Source of the DNA: Enoplolaimus lenunculus
Lineage: Eukaryota > Nematoda > Enoplea > Enoplida > Thoracostomopsidae
Length of the DNA: 64,000 bases
Assembly: GCA_030248215.1 (NCBI GenBank)
Contig: JASANG010003295.1
Location: forward strand, 20,001 to 84,000
Direction: 5' to 3'
The translations under genes and the position numbers were made by a program. Position 1 is the first letter of the stretch; each line of letters begins with the position of its first letter. Positions 25,701 through 40,400 of the stretch are shown in pieces. A model generated the notes under the pieces. That model worked only from the letters and a program-made list of their open reading frames with translations, was not told the DNA's origin and did no database searches.

Positions 25701-28700
25701 TTTTGTCGGTCTGGAACCTAGACTGCCGTACGATCAAACGTGTACCACACCATCACCATTTAGTAATAGGTTTTCAAACAAGCGAACTGCCGCAGCTAAG
25801 GAAGTAAACTCAGTACATAAGTTGCATCAATCAAATGCGCCAAATTTTGAAAAATTTTCAATTTAATGATATCAGTAGTATACACCCAGCCTAGGGACAG
25901 TCGTAAATGACTGTCCCTAAGGGGGTGGGTTTTCTTGACGACTAATAGTTGTACTCATTGCACTTAGAACTATCGTATCATTAATCCTTGTACTTGTTGT
26001 TTCAGAATCAAAAGTCACAAAGAAGAAGATGTATTCATCCATTTCTATTTTTGTGTATACAGATGAATTTCAGTAAATTTAATGTCTTTCTTACATTGAA
26101 GGAGTGATAGTTTTTAATTATTTTTAGAATTTATAAGCCTAAGTTTTTTGCATAAGCGTTGCAAAACTGCGTTCCAAAGCTTAAGCAAAAAATTTAATCT
26201 AGAAATCTTAACCTACTATGGTTGAGGATTGGGCAGTTTTAGGATTGGGCAGTTTTCTTAGGCTTAGTTTTCTAACGCGGAAGCTTAAACTTGCAAATGT
26301 GTTTCTACTACTGCTCCAGCCCTTAGCCATACATCCACTTATTAACGGTAACCTAGCCAGCTTAATAGAACACGCTCAATAGCATCTCAGTGGTTATGTT
26401 TGCCGTTGACCGAAATGTGCACATGATCTTGAATTTTAGTTTTAGTGGCTTGAGTGCAAGAGTTTTGTCCATACAGTTCGGGACCTTATACACCTATTGA
26501 CAGTTATTCCTACAATTGAATTTTGCACAAAACTGGGGGGCACATGAAATGCGAAAAAAGCCCACATATAGAACAGGAAAGGAACGCAAAAAATTAATCT
26601 AAAGTTTAAGCTTATTCTATTATTGCCCCACGAAAATGTTTCACTCGGTTCTCAACATGAGCTGTGAAACATGAGCTTAAGTATGAGCCTGAGCATACAA
26701 CTGGTGATAGGTGCTACAGACATTTGAGAACGTGCGCTTAAGATGTCTTTGTAACTCTTCCCGTAGATGTTTGATTTTGGGTATTTTTTGAATCGAGGTA
26801 GGTCAAAAGTCGTCCATCAGCGTAAACCTTATTTGACACAAGCAATCCTGATCCAGGTCTGGATAATATAATTGAGGTTCAAGGTCTATTTGTGTATCGA
26901 GTTCAGAATAGATTTGAGTCACAGATTTGTGTTTTTCATACCTATAGCCTACAGCGTCCGCAATTTCGAATGTGTGTAGTACTTAATTGATGCCAGTGTG
27001 CATTGTAACTTTCGAACCACTAAATTGTAAGGTTAGAAATTCAGCATAGCTTTTACATTTGACTCGCCTTGCTTCTGAACCAATTTTGAGATCTGCAATT
27101 GCAGTAGTTCTGCAGTTTGAGAACAGAACGCTAACTGGTGATAGGTCATATATGCATTTACAAATATGAGTCTTGACTACAATAAATGACAAAAATATGC
27201 AATTGAGAATCTCGAGATTTGTAAAGAAGTCGCAATTGAAACTGCCTTATTTTGAAGCTCTCTGTTCACCAGTTCGAAACTCGCAAGAAAACTACACTAA
27301 TAAGTAGCATTACATGTTATTTAAAAACGAGCCAGAATTTAAATAAAAAGTTACACTGAATATTGTTTGTTAAGCAGATTCATGGATAAATATCTCAGTA
27401 GGCTTAACATTATTGCCTATATTTATTTATGTTGTTTTGACGTTTGTTGGCCGAAGAGCCTAAAATATGCTTAAATTGCTCCAAACTTGTCCTGAAATAG
27501 GTTTCTTAAATGCGTTTCCAGCGTTTTAGTAAAATGTAGTTAGCTAGTCAGATTAAGGCATGTTGCTGTTGTATTCTCTGATAAGTGTTCTTGTAAGAGC
27601 CCGTTATGCCGTGTATTTTTTGAGCCCCTTACGTCCCTATATCGAACCCGTGAATGGTGAGGTTTACTGAATTTTAATTTTTTTCGAAAAATCCAATATA
27701 TTCTTGTTATTTTACGAAAATTATAACTTGGTAAACATATCTGAATAATGTTCTTAACAAATAATTGGTTTGCTACTCAAATACGCGCTGTCCACTATAA
27801 TGGACACTAGGATATATCACAACCTTCAAACTGTCAAAATTAAAATTTTTACACGAAAACAGTGAAAAGATAAATGCAGGAGCCAAGAGCACTCAAATAC
27901 AAAATTATTACAACAACTATATTACATATTAGTCACCTCATCTCAATTTTTTTGATGATACGTTCTATTACATCCAATACACAAGCCAACCTGGCATTTA
28001 TCGCATTGGGTAATACACTTTGTCGTACAGTTTTTTTCCCGCACACCGTCTTTGTTTTTTGCCTTCTGTATAAATCAAATAGTGCCCTGTGTTGTCAAAA
28101 CGAACATCGTCATGTACCCGTGTATCCGAAGTACTTGAATGAGCAATAGCCGGTCGCCCTGCGCTTTTCGGCGCTGTCCTATATCTTGCCAAATAGACTT
28201 GAGCTATGTGACGTCGAAAATTCAGCTGCGGCAACACGCTTTCGATATTGGAGGTGGCACATTCTAGATATATGCACATGCATTTGTAATAGACACGTCA
28301 ATTAGCCATGTAAACAATGGCCACCACCATTTTTTCCCACGGACTCCAATTCCATATAACGAAACATTCTGGTCCATTCGATCTGTCCAACCCATATATG
28401 CGTTATAGCAACTGATCAAGTTAGGACGCGGAATTTGAATAGTGTGCTTTCCCTTCTGCGACCACCTGCTCACGTTTGTGCAAGGACCAACGCTGAGACA
28501 GTTTGAAGCAGCTGTAACAACAGCATTGTCCATCCAGCGCACAATAACTATTCCCCTTTCGTCGCAGCATTTTCGATGGACATAATACTCGCGCACCTGC
28601 TTCTTGACCGTTCTCATATCCTGTACGCCTACTTCACGTGGTATTCTGTTGTCTCTTATTGTTCCGGTTGAACCATATCTTCTGTTTCCCAATTCTTCAT

Positions 28701-31700
28701 TGAATTTCATTGGGAAGACTGTCAACTAGCAGCACCATGGCCGCCCCCGCTTTCCAAAACCTTGCTTCGTAGTCAGAGTTTCCTTTGAAGGTTTTTCCTT
28801 GGTAGAATTCGAACGCGAGAAGGTAACCATCTGGAGTATTGAGGCACCACCCTTTATATCCGAATCTAATCGGTTTACCGCGTAAAAATTGTTTACAGCC
28901 ATGGCGGCCAAAATATTCTATCATCGTTTCATCATGGTCTATATGAAGCTTTGGCAAGAAAATTCGAGCAAACTTTTCCTGGAGATTTTCAATCAAGGGG
29001 CGCAACTTCCAATATTTGTCCCCGGTTAACGGTTGATTGTTATCAGCAACATGAAGAAACGACATTATTTGTTCAAAGCGATTGCGCCTCATTGATTCAT
29101 AAACCGCCGTATTTCTCATATCAGATCCACTATCCCAAAAAAATCGCTTGCCCGGCAGTTTTGCGTGGCCACTAACAATGAAAATTGCCATAAAATACTT
29201 CAACTCTTCCACAGTAATCTCTGGATCAGCACAATTTTTGTATCGTGCGTAACTGCTGCACTGTTTGCTAAGATATTCAAACAATCTATCGTCCCAGAAC
29301 AATTCAAAAAGTTCCGTTGGTGATTTGCCTATATACGACGATTTATCTGCAGAGAATGGAGTAAAATGTATCTCATCAATGTCACCATCGGCCCATTTAC
29401 TGACCTTTTTGGCACCTTGTTTGATGTGTGTTCTTCTTCAAATTTATCACCATTCGAATCTTCAGTTTCTCCACCCATGGCTTCCACATCTTCGTCGTCA
29501 GCAGTAACCATGTCTAAGACCTCTTGCACGGAATATCTGAGGAGCAAAATTACAATAAACACATGAAACGAAGCGTTAGCCTAAAGTCTTAACCATAAGC
29601 ATGGGCCTAAGCTTTAGCTGTCCTAGAAGTGCACAAGATTCAAACGATTTTATATTTATACAACGGTTTGCTCAAAAACGTTATTTACTGTCTAGCAGAT
29701 ACTTCTGATTTTTGCAAAAATTGAGACCCCTTGTTCCTAGAGTCTAGTAAAATAGACAGCAACTACTAGTACCTCTTGTACAAGTATAGATCGAGACACC
29801 AAGCTGATTCTCGTATTATATATACTGCTATAATCACAAAGTAATATGGTGATAAAATCTTCGTTGGCTAAGAAATACAACGTAAATAGCAATACAATTC
29901 ATTCTACTTACCTTTTATGGCTATCCATAACGTATTTGCAATGAACGCCAAACAAAAACAATGATCAATAAGACTGTAAAGCTGTTAATAATACTATAAA
30001 CAGTCTAAAAAACGTATATATCAATAAATCAACAGAGTATGACTAGCTATTCGTTTACTGTAGCTCTTTTAACGCGTGTCCTAAATACTGGACGCTAGGA
30101 TAATTTGGGTTAATTAGTTTTTTGGCTTGATTACTCCTGCATTTTGCAAATTTTGTGTTGGTTTATATTCTGAATTGTATACAATACCAATCACGCACCA
30201 GAACGCAATATGTCTAAAGAGTTACGAAGTTTTGCAGCTGAGGATCTCAAGATTGATAAGTAGAGGTTATTGAAACAAAAAAAACAGTAATTTCAAACCT
30301 CTCCACTCACTGGTTCGAAAAGAACAACAGGAACGTATTGTTTATGCGATGGACTGCAAAGAGTAAGCTTGAGCTTTAGAGTAATTTTGCTTAGAGTTAT
30401 GCTTAGGCTTAGGAATACTATGGTCCTTGGATTTGGCTCTTTTTCACAACTGAATCCTAAATTTTTACCAAATTCGAAATTGTTACCGAATCTGAACCTT
30501 TGTTGCCACCAGGATTTATATGTATTAGTATACAACCGAAGGTCTGTCTCCGTTTCTGGTAAATTTTCTGACCTCCGGCTCCGGCTTCCGTACTTATCAC
30601 CTCCAATTTATACGTATATATACTTATATGTAGATTTATATTTATTTCTTTTATTATATATTTATTTATTTCTTGTTTACAAACGATCGCTAAATTTCTT
30701 ATCAGTTTGGGCCTGAATTTCTTATCTGTTTGGACTGTTAAATTTGTTTACCTATTAACTATTGTTTTGATCAAAGTCTAGGTCAAATTACTAGGTCTAA
30801 AATTTCAAATCCTAGTTTAGCTCAAATGAGCTAGCCCCATTAGCAAAGATTTCGCATCGAGGTGGTACTAGCAGTCACAATAACCTATCTGGACTCTGAA
30901 TTATAGGTATATAAAAGGATGCTCAAGAGTCCGAATCAGTTAGTTGTGTCTAGATAGCTGTTATGCTTTTTGTTTTGTGATAGGTTAGATTTTATATTTT
31001 TGGTTTTTCAAATTATATATATCATGGTGCGACCGGATATTTAAAAATGCTGGAGCTGGATAGTCGAATATCAGGCCGGAGCCGGATAGTCAGTTCAAAT
31101 CTAGAACTAGATGGCATTCAAATATCAGAACGTGATATCCGGTCGCATTGCTATATATAGGGATGCAAAGCGAAACAGGATTTTATCTGAAGCGGAATCG
31201 GAATTCTGGTTGCTAGTTACACCTTGATATATGCACATGTATTATATATTTGTAAGGTTGCAAGGAAATCCTGTTCCGGTGTGAATTTCTACAAACTTCA
31301 ATTCATGCTCCTCTTCCAATACTCAATGATGCTGAAATTCTGGTTTTTGTTCTTGTCAGGTTCCTGTGTCAAAATTTAGTCCTTGTTCCGATTCCTGTGT
31401 AGAAATTTAATTTCTGTTTCTGTTCCTGCAACGTAATTTACATTTTCTTTTGGTAAACCTTATGTAGTTCCTGTCATTCTAAGATTTGTGAAGCATCGGC
31501 GCCACTTTTGCAAAAATTACCGCTTCTCTACCGATACTTTTAGACATAATAGTCAGTTGGAATGCTCTCTGTTTCACTTGTTTGCTGTATTGATTCATCT
31601 GAATATAGGCAACTGTAATTTCTCTTGCGTTTTTGTTTGAAAAAATAATTGAAATGAATGATGCAATGTAGGACCTCATACGTTCTTGAAGTACTCTGTA

Positions 31701-34700
31701 CTAAAACTGGAATCGATATTGCTATCGGTTCAGCAGCGGCATATTTTCAAAAAAAGAACAGGCATCGGTAAAAATTTTGGTATCGGCTCATCACTACCAA
31801 CAAGTTATTGTTTCTACTGCATTAAGCTTTTAGATTCTACTTTTCGATAGCTGATCCAAATCCTGAATTTTTGCCGAATCCAAGACTTCCAGAATTATTT
31901 AATAAATTCGAACCGTGAATTAACATCTACTCTTCTGGAAGATCAGTACAGTATGGAAATGGTAATATTTCACTAGAACTAAAATTCGAGAAAAAAAGAT
32001 TTTTAAATTAAGTCACTGTGTTTGATATTTTAGTTTCTCGAAAATATTCCAAAATTTGAAACAATGTAAAGGTGCAAGTGAGATGAGGGTGGGTACCTGT
32101 CTGCGTAAAATGCAGAAGAAAATTTACTCACGAAAAATTATTATATGGTGAGCATTCACCGTAAGATTTTATAAGTGGCATGGTCCATTATTAACCTAGC
32201 GACCTATATTAGAAGCAATGTTATACAACTATTGTATGGTCAATTAAAAAGTTGTAGGATAACGCTAGAAAGAGTATTAGTCATCGTTAAAATTTAAGCT
32301 TTCTAATAGTATTCTACGAAATTTAATTGACCATACATCAGTTGTGTAACATAACTTCTAAAATAGTTAGCTAGGTTATCGGTGGACCATGTCACTTATT
32401 GAAAAAATATTGAAAAAGTAAAGGTGCAATGTGGGATGGGGGTGGGCACCTTTCTGCATAAGATGCAGAAATTACTGTGTGTTTGATAACAAACTGTTCA
32501 GGAGCATGTGGGATGGGGAGGGCACCAATACCTAAGCATTGCAAGTTAAAAAACTAAGCTAAGGTTAGAATAGCTTAAGCGCGATATTTGTGAGCTTAGC
32601 AAAGTAAGGAAGCTTAGGTTGCTACACATGCTACCCCCCATCCCACAATTACTAAAACGCTGGCAAATGGCAACAGTGGAGGAGCAATTTTTTACCAAAA
32701 GAAGTGACGAATGGGATTCAAACATTTGTTGAATGGGATCGCGTAGTGTGGGTGGAAGAACCCTGATCGAGGTCCATAGATTTTGTTTACTATGTGAGTT
32801 GAACGGTGGGGGTAGTTTTTTATTTGTTACTTAGTTCACTTTGCAGCTATTACAACTATTAGTCGTAAAGAAAACCCCCCTAGGGACAGTCACTTACGAC
32901 TGTCCCTAGGGGGGTATATACTACTGATATCAAATTTACACAACCTATCGCCAACTGGTAATAAGTGCTATATATATTTGAGAATATGGGCATTCAATTT
33001 TATTTCCTAGCATCAATTCGCTGCTAGTGTTCAATTACTTAGCTAGCGCTGTACATCTGAAGTACACTGACTAGACTTGTCGAAACGCAAAAAATTACAG
33101 ACCATAACGCACAATATGTATACGTTGCAACAACACACAAAGTGCCTACACCAGGCAAGTATAAAACTGTTGTTGAGTTAAATCCCAGTTGAAAAAAAAC
33201 TAAATTTAATTCAACTCCATTGTAAACAAACTAACCAGTGATAGTATTTAAATCGCGGCCTCCAATTCGGCGCGCCGAGTAGGGTTTGAAATGCGCAAAC
33301 AATATTGACAAACGCGTAACACATCAGAAAGAAAAAGTCAACTACGGGTGCAATGTGATCAATGTTGCCAATCAGTACAGCGCCTGAAAACAAAAACTAC
33401 ACCCTACTCAGAACTCAGCGCGGCAAACAGTTGGCGTGTGTACCTATAACCAAACCAGGAGGGTAGCCATGATTTTATAAAATGATCGTTGCGTTCACTA
33501 AAAATTTAGCAGTAGTGGTGTTTCTAGTACTACCAGCAGCAAAAACTTCTTACAACTCCTGGAATAAAAATCGAAATTGACTCAACATCTAACATTCAGC
33601 AGATTTCGTGCTTGGAAACATTTTACTTTACAAACTGTCAATAAGTGATATTATACTTATTTAAAAATACGGCTCTTAATACGTGAGAATTTAATCTCAA
33701 AAAGAATATAGCGCCTATCACCAGCGCTACTAATACGATTTCAATCAAGTGAACTGTATAGCTGCGAATTCAAAATTTCACACAGTAGAATCGATTTAAT
33801 CGCTAGCAACTGGTGGCAGATGCTGCACACATTTTGAGAATACAGGCTCCGATTGAAAGCCTATCACTAACAAACTATAATATGCAGCTGCAAAACTCAT
33901 TAGATAATCAATTTACGCCACTTAAAATTACTAATAATTTTAATCTAAACAACGAACCTTCTGCAATGACGGTTGTAATAACAAGTGCCAGGATTGGTTC
34001 ATTGAATCGATTGACACGAGAGAATACATTTAACGCTGGAATTACGTTATCTTTCGCAATCGAATGCAACAATCGCGGAGCGCCTAAAATTATACAGAAC
34101 TGCAAATAAATAAGAAACAAAGAATAATAACCATTTAATAATAAATAGTGTTTCTTGCACTCGTCTCCAGCAGAAATTTTCAAATTTGAATTCAAAACTG
34201 AAAAACATCAGCAGTTATAGCAGCAGAACTAAACCAACGTATTCGAAATTATCGTAACAGCAGTTTCATAGTCTACTAGTATTAGCCATATTTGTCTCAG
34301 AAATAAAATTTAACCGATATTTTCCCCAACAAAATAGCACAATCCAAACTTATAACGCGAGGCACATTTTACGCCATTTAAACCACACCGAGCCGAAATA
34401 TCCCGTATTACCATCATAAGTAAACAGTCTAACAATCAGCCGCTACTTACTACACAAACACTGCAACGCAGCACCAAACGTCGACGTAAACGATCCAATC
34501 AAAATCACCCATTTGTTTGGCCACGCCAGTTTTGCAATCACAAATTCACGACCGCCACCACCGTGGACAGATCCATCGCTGCCGCCTAAACTGTCACCAG
34601 ATCTAAAAACAACAAACACGCGCAATTAACAGAACCACAAACCAAAGCTCAAAGACATTAAAAATCTCAATGCTTTATGTTTTTTCGTTGTACGTTCGTG

Positions 34701-35770
34701 TTCAAACAGTTGATTTACTAAGCGGCCACTGTTACTTTTAGATACGTAACAGTAGATTACAAACGTATTCCTAAGCCTTAGCCTATGCCTTGCAAAAGCG
34801 TATTCCTAAGGCTAAGCCTAAGCAAAAAAATGTAGTCTACAATGCAAGCTTACTCTTTTACAGACCCACCAGAAACCGGAACGGCTTTAAAGTAACACAG
34901 ACGCGCTGGTTAAATTTAACTGAGTTACAGCCAAGCTCAAAACAAACCTTGCCATACAAAAATTTGTAAAAATTTATTACGATTACTTAGTTCAAAAGTC
35001 GTATCAATTAGTTGCTACCATGTTGTACATAACGTACTCTCACTCGGCCAACAGCACACTCGATGAACAGTCAAATTTGACATGAATCAATTTATTTGAA
35101 GCGGAGTAGGGACTTACATTCGGTCCCGAAATTCCTTCATCAACGAGTAAAAGCAACATTTCGCATGTTTGCGAATAACCAGCCGCATTTTATCAATCAA
35201 ATTTGCGTGAACCTTCCGCCAAACACTAAAGAAAGTTAAAAAATTACTGTTGACCGAGATCCAGTTGTTGGCCGAGGGAGAGTAAACCGTTGAATACATC
35301 CGCGCGTATAAACCTTACTAACTTGTCAAGCAACACCGGTCCAGCAATTGTTGCACCAAACAAAAGCACAAAACTTAAATATACGAAACTTGTCGTCAAC
35401 TGTGCTGCGATTGTGCCGACTGGAATCGACTTTTGTGGATCTTTTAAATCTCCTGTTCAAAAAAGTAAACAACAATATACTTACAAACAGAGAATTCTGC
35501 TAATAAAATAATAATACAAAATATATAATAATATGGACTCCTGCCTTAACCGTTGAAACAAAAACTGCCGAAGTTTTAAAATACGTCTGGCTTCTCGTTC
35601 GTTTCGCTCGCGAATTTGGGTGCCATCACCCTGCAGACTGGGGGGCACCACCGTCCTGTCCGTTCTGGCACTGTGACTATGATAATTTAGTAGTTTATGA
35701 CAACTGTATTTTTTTGGTTTGAATTCACTTCATTATTTCCATTGGCCATACTAAATTGCTAATATTGCTG

Positions 35771-35839
<69 letters not shown>

Positions 35840-38800
35840 TACGCATTTTGACCGATTTCGCATTACATGCAATTAGCATATGTAACTTCCTAATTAGATA
35901 CTTAAATTATACTCACGCCGACACATTATTTTCCTCGACCCACAGCGAATTCGATTGTAAACTAATCGCAACTATTACGTTTCCCTATGCGCGTATTTAT
36001 CGCGTAGCTCGCCTTGACTACAACACAGCCGCCGTCTACACAAAATTTCCAGCGCAAACGGCTAAAATAAGCCACCATCAAGCGTTTTAGCACCGTTTTC
36101 TCACTACCGAACACGAGTGAAACTCTTTAGTTTTCCAGTAGCGAACGCAAAAGCGTCGTTATTCACAGAACTGAGCAATTGACGGCAACACTAAAGACAC
36201 TGCATCCGTCATTCGAGTCCTGTGTTGCTTGGAGTTTACAAAAAAACAAATTTTGTATGGCATTTTTGAACCTGTACTATTTAACGCGTCTAAAAGTTGA
36301 CGCAAAAATATATTCTCTGAATATTCAAAAAAACCACCTCCACTGTAGTGTAGATTGGATAATAAGCGTTTTTCAAGAGTTTCTACAATTCAAAACTGCA
36401 AATATACTAGCAAATAGGCTTGTCAAGCAATATCTGACAATATATATTCGAAATTGCTTCAGTATATAACTCGGGCCCGTAGTCAAGGGGGGGGGCAGCA
36501 TAAGCTCGCTCAGCATCCCCCCTAGAAAATTTTTTCGCCCCCTAGAACATTTTCAGTGTTGCTTGTAAATCATTGAAAAACCCTTGAATAAACCGCTTGA
36601 AAAAATTTTGCCTCCCCCCCTAGCAAGTGGAGCAGGCTGCGGACTGTTATAACTCAAAATATACACACAAATCCAAGATAACATCGAAAGCGTAAGCACG
36701 GTACAAAACGGAACTGAATTATACCAGAACCGGAACTGGAAAATTTCAAAGTCAACACTGCATACTCAGTACTTTACGTACAGTATGCAGCGGATCGTTT
36801 TCAAGTATTTCCATGTGTTCGAATACACATGACATTCATTTGCCTATGATAATTTCTATGCCATATCTAAGAAATACGTGCTGAGTAAACTGATATAAGC
36901 ATCGGTTGTTATGCAAACGTAAAAATGATCCAGGAAAATTTCACACACATAATTAAGAAATCATACCAACAAGAAACGATGACAAAATTCCGATTTTGAT
37001 TCCAACTACATTCAAAAACCGGGATTGAACCTGGTTTTGAATCGAAATCGCCAATCCCGTACGCACCGCCGTCCTGGCGTACAAAACCTATCGCGCTTAG
37101 TCGGTTTATATGGTGCAAAACAATCGCCAGGAGAAACACAATAAGCAAAAAGCGTTCGCCGCTAACCTGACATATTTGAACCGGTCATGATACCCGTAAC
37201 GGACGGAAAATAAATTGCAAGCAGTACGAAAAATGTCGTAGTCAAATCTTGAACAACTTCCGTACGTTTATTCCCATGGACACCAGGTGTCGCTTGTCCT
37301 TCATCCATATACTTTGGCATCAAATTATCTATAAAATCAATCAAATATATACAACAATATCATTCATGTACTTACATATCAATCGATATTACCAAGAGTG
37401 CATGATACAAGAGTGTCCAACTCTTTGGGTTCCACATGGTAGAAAATGTACCACCGGGTGTTGCGTTTTCGGTCGACCCACCTTGTTTAGAAGGGGGATG
37501 GTTGCTGTCACATACAATAACCTTAACTTAAATTAATTTATAAGCAGAGCAATTTGTTGCCGAATACATACGTAATGTGTCATGGTTCGCATAGGTTGTA
37601 CCGCCTTCTAAATAAACGGGGGTAGGCCAAAAATGCAACGCGTGCAGGATACATTCTTTTCTAAATAGAATGCACCCAGTTGCATACTCTTATTAATATG
37701 CATCAATTCTTGATATTACGCACCAGGGTTCCATCACGAATAAAATTTTTCGGGAACAACAGCAACACGAATTGAACGTATGTTGTTGTTGTTGTTCCAG
37801 AAAAATTCTATTCTTGATGGAACCCTGGGGTGCGTAATGTACGTATGTTGTTGGAACAGAAACCAAAATTAAAACACGTAAAATTGTCAACACCGAATTA
37901 CTGTTTTTACTTTTTAGAGCGTAAATCAGTCAAAACGTGCGTTAAACGAGTGTCTCATCATGTTTTTGGTTTTTCCGTTTCATCACTCGGTCAAAATTCA
38001 GTCCACCAAACATTTCAATTGAACAACTGATTAACTAATGCATGCTCCACAATTAAAAATGTGGCTTGGTGGAAAATTGAATTTCAATTCCAGAAAAAGG
38101 CCAAATTTAGACATGTGAAATTTTCGTGTATTGGAATTGAAATAAATTTTCAATCAATAAAATTCACTCAAAGCGTTTTTAAGAATTGAATAAAATTTCA
38201 ATTCCATAACACGCATCGGGAATTGAACAAAAACCTGAAATTGAGATGTGGAATTGACGCCAAAATTTTTCACCACCTCACAGTTTTAATTGTGGAGCAT
38301 GCATAAAGTGAACGAGATCATGAAAGGCATGAAGTTCGACTAATACGGATTGCGCTATGCTCGACTCTCCGGCGCCATCCGTAACCGTCCGTCATCCGTA
38401 CGGTGCCGTCCGTCACCGTTCGTTCGGACCATACGTTATCGTACGTGAGTTCGTTGCGTGCGATACCGCACGGGTGACGGACAGCGCCGTACGGGTGACG
38501 GATGGCGCCGCACGGTGACGGCCGGCACCGCACGGGTGACGGACAGCGCCGTACGGGTGACGGATGGCGCCGCACGGTGACGGCCGGCGCCGTACGGGTG
38601 ACGGACAGCGCCGTACGGGTGACGGATGGCGCCGCACGGTGACGGCCGGCACCGCACGGGTGACGGACGGCGCCGGAATTCAACAAACGTATACCGCAAT
38701 CCTTACTTTGTAACTGCAATATTTTTTACGTTTATATAAACGATTTGGCACAATGCCGTAAAATACCGATTTTCTTGTCTCACAGCAATATCGGGAACAG

Positions 38801-40329
38801 GGCCCGAAATTAAATTTTTCGATGGAACTTCGGGCAGAACAACAATTCCGGTTGAAGCCTACTACGTATCCGGCTGCATCCAACCGAAAGTGAAGAACAC
38901 TGGAGTCGGTGATCTAAGCGTAAGAATGAGTCTATACCTAAGCCTAAGCCTAAGCCTAAACCGAAGCGTAAGAATGAGTCTATACCTAAGTCTAAACGTA
39001 AGAATGAGTCTATACCTAAGCCTAAGCTTAAGCAAAAATATTAGTTTAAAGCTTGCCCTGTTCTATACATGGGTCCGTATTATAAATTAAGTACAAACAA
39101 ACTCTAATAAAAGTGTCAGTTTAATATTGCTAACGGTACCAGAGTGGCATCCAATACACTTTACTAACCACCCGGATACATTTAAATTTTCTCTCGCCCG
39201 AAAAGCAAGATTCAACACATCAGGGTGCAACCGGAATTACAATTTACCGGAACCGGAACCGGAAGGTGAAAAAATGCCGGAACCGGAACCGGAATTCCGG
39301 TTGCACCCTGCAACACACATACATACACTACATTCATACTCATATATACATCTCTACATATACGTAACTAATATAAATAAATTTACATAAAAACATCCAA
39401 ATATTATAGAAATCCCTAATTATTAATATTACTCAACTCTCGGTATTAAATTTCACCCCTCCCACCTTATACCTCGCTACCCTACCAACAATTACCATCA
39501 CCGTTCCTTTTAACCGGCTCACCATTAAAATATTTGTAGCCATAATCTTCTCTCACCCCGCGCTCTCAATCTTACCATCTCATTAAGAAGCCCCGAGAGA
39601 GACAAAAACCCTACCCTCACAAACCCTCAAAAACAATATATACATTGTGTACAATGTATGCGATATTTGATACAACTTACAGCCGCCATATACGACATCA
39701 TTGTCTCGACCAGTTTACGACTTAGTCGTCTCAAACTATAATTCAAAGATAAAGCGTTCAAAAATACACGAACCGCAACAGCTGATATCCAATGCCGACA
39801 GAAGCCCCCCAAAGCCAGGTCACATAAGCTGGGAAGGGGCGCGGGGGGTGAAAGTGCGATATCCGTATATAAAAGTGAACCAAACCACGCGAGCGACGCG
39901 GACGAAACGCCAAATGCAATTTTAATAATTGATTTTAAAATAAGAACAACACCGTACAAATTTTTAATTTTTAATACAAAATTTAACAAATTTTTAATTT
40001 TTAATACAAAATTTACTAAACTCGACGATAATTACGATAGCACTAACCCGTAACATCCGTTGGCTACAGTCCTTACACTCTGAACATTATGACAATTAAT
40101 ACGAATGGTTCATACATACAGTGCTCGCGACCTATGTATATATGTTCCAAAAACAACAAGAACAACAACAAGAACAAGAACAAGAACAACAACAACAATA
40201 ATAATAACGACAACAACAGCAACAACAACAACAACAACAACAACAACAAAAACAACAACAATAACAACAACAACAACAACAACAACAAACAACTACTACT
40301 ACTACTACTACTACTACAAAAACAGCAGC

Positions 40330-40400
<71 letters not shown>

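Larger units (their letters stand above)
25868..32931. mobile_element. 7.06-kb unit bounded by inverted repeats, in KCC intron 13
   Basis: The outer ends are inverted copies: left 25868-25970, right 32830-32931. Both start GATATCAGTAGTATA and contain a perfect-arm hairpin GGGACAGTC...GACTGTCCC, then ACGACTAATAGTTGTA. Identity is high over the first 80 bp and falls off after that. Contents are the decayed piggyBac gene, a foldback at 32171-32399 and debris. No transposase other than piggyBac was seen, and piggyBac ends would be TTAA plus CCC, which these are not. It may be a non-autonomous DNA transposon swollen by nested insertions, or two separate end fragments lying inverted by chance. Flanks share AATTT. 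Confidence 0.6.

Noticed and set aside
27790-27805. Left terminal repeat of the piggyBac element
   Set aside because: The GTCC...GGAC palindrome matches the right side, but the flanking bases are in direct orientation and no TTAACCC is adjacent; left unassigned.
34100-34102. Alternative acceptor upstream of KCC exon 12
   Set aside because: It gives phase 0, which does not join the phase-1 donor of exon 11; the attttag site restores the family spacing.
35290-35511. Plus-strand 73-codon frame
   Set aside because: Antisense shadow of KCC exon 10.
37724-37832. hAT element with CAGGG/CCCTG ends
   Set aside because: The inverted pairing continues outside CAGGG, so these bases are not the termini and no 8-bp duplication exists there.
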